The position numbers were made by a program, and so were the translations under genes. From an uncultured Amylibacter sp. (GTDB taxonomy: Bacteria > Pseudomonadota > Alphaproteobacteria > Rhodobacterales > Rhodobacteraceae), in the NCBI GenBank assembly GCA_937944065.1, contig CALDZS010000140.1:1-7013 (forward strand): 7,013 nucleotides of DNA, in the 5' to 3' direction. The notes under the pieces were generated by a model. The model did not search any database and had not been told where the DNA came from. It saw only the letters and a program-made list of their open reading frames with translations. Position 1 is the first letter of the stretch. Each line of letters opens with the position of its first letter. Below, piece by piece: positions 6,646 to 7,013 of this stretch.

Positions 6646-6651
6646 AATGAT

Positions 6652-6656
6652 AAGAG
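6652..6656 (+). promoter_or_regulatory. Weak ribosome binding site of the Lrp/AsnC gene
   Basis: AAGAG ends 10 nt before the TTG at 6667. The spacing is long but usable. It would sit only 1 nt before the in-frame ATT at 6658, so it supports TTG as the start. Confidence 0.4.
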
Positions 6657-6666
6657 TATTCACAAA

Positions 6667-7013
6667 TTGTCCATTAACGTTGAACTATCAACCACAGATC
6701 GCGCCATTCTATCGGCGCTAAAGCAAGATGCGCGGATGTCAGTCACCAATCTGGCAGCATCGCTTGGCCTGTCACGCGCAACTGTGCAGATGCGTATGGA
6801 TCGGTTGGTGGAAACCCAAATGATCCAACGATTTACCATCGACATCGACGCCAGCGCTGATACCGATATGGTGCGCGCGGTTATGTTGATCGAGTTAGAA
6901 GGGTCTATGTCGCGGTCCGTGATCGCCTCGTTAACCCGCATATCGCAAATCGTGACCTTGCACACCACCAATGGAAACTGGGATCTTGTGGCACATGTAG
7001 AGGCATTTAACCT
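6667..7013 (+). CDS. Lrp/AsnC family transcriptional regulator (3' end outside window, probable TTG start)
   Basis: About 115 residues are visible before the window ends; the family is usually about 150. The N-terminal winged helix-turn-helix is clear: TTDRAILSALKQDARMS, then NLAASLGLSRATVQMRMDRL with a recognition helix around SRATVQ. A start of the ligand-binding RAM domain follows (VRAVMLIELEG, then IVTLHTTNGNWDLVAHVE). The frame has no ATG or GTG near the expected N-terminus. TTG at 6667 gives MSINVELSTTDRAIL, a normal Lrp opening, with AAGAG upstream. The protein should form dimers or octamers that bind DNA in response to an amino acid. Its divergent position beside arginase suggests that it controls the arginine unit, with arginine or ornithine as likely effector, and probably also its own gene. 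Regulation of the PLP lyase/M24 unit is conceivable but unsupported. The family is sure; the start is probable; the effector is inference. Confidence 0.88.
   Translation, partial: MSINVELSTTDRAILSALKQDARMSVTNLAASLGLSRATVQMRMDRLVETQMIQRFTIDIDASADTDMVRAVMLIELEGSMSRSVIASLTRISQIVTLHTTNGNWDLVAHVEAFN

Noticed and set aside
6647..6721. Small 24-codon open frame beginning at the ATG in the control region
   Set aside because: It overlaps the regulator's N-terminus in another frame, has no Shine-Dalgarno, and its peptide shows no arginine-rich or stalling-type pattern that would mark a leader peptide.
6660..6971. 103-codon minus-strand frame over the regulator
   Set aside because: The plus strand encodes an unmistakable winged-helix Lrp/AsnC protein across the same bases.

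Overview
The window looks like chromosomal DNA of an alphaproteobacterium, most likely a roseobacter-group Rhodobacteraceae of moderate GC. The reasons are the style of the SoeAB-like oxidoreductase subunits, the alphaproteobacterial-type arginase next to an ornithine cyclodeaminase, and the divergent Lrp/AsnC regulator. This is judged from recalled family sequences, not from a search. No RNA gene, insertion sequence, CRISPR array or phage block was seen. No gene-free stretch reaches 300 bases; the largest gaps are 55 bp (2274-2328) and 119 bp (6548-6666).

Left part (1-2273, + strand): the 3' end of a large molybdopterin oxidoreductase gene (SoeA/DMSO-reductase type), overlapping by 4 bp the gene for its four-cluster iron-sulfur partner (SoeB type). 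A P-loop protein resembling phage deoxynucleoside monophosphate kinases follows after 9 bp. The membrane-anchor subunit (SoeC/DmsC) expected with such a pair does not follow, so the position after soeB is taken by the kinase-like gene.

Middle (2329-4526, + strand): a two-gene unit of a PLP fold-type II ammonia-lyase, closest in feel to diaminopropionate ammonia-lyase, and an M24 metallohydrolase of the Xaa-Pro peptidase/creatinase/ectoine-hydrolase superfamily, separated by 2 bp. Both show active-site departures from the best-known members: the lyase has Ala where E. coli diaminopropionate lyase has its first catalytic Asp, and the M24 protein lacks the usual catalytic His while keeping all five metal ligands. 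The real substrates may therefore not be the textbook ones.

Right part (4547-7013): an arginine catabolic unit on the - strand, arginase then ornithine cyclodeaminase (arginine to ornithine plus urea, then to proline plus ammonia). It faces a divergent Lrp/AsnC regulator on the + strand that is cut by the window end and appears to start at TTG. The 119 bp between them is AT-rich and holds two sigma70-like promoters overlapping on opposite strands. The middle and right units converge with 20 bp between their stop codons. Together the four enzymes look like a nitrogen-salvage island releasing ammonia, urea and proline from amino-acid-like compounds. Its parts list partly parallels ectoine degradation clusters (PLP lyase, cyclodeaminase homologue, M24 hydrolase, AsnC regulator), but with a true arginase and a true ornithine cyclodeaminase.
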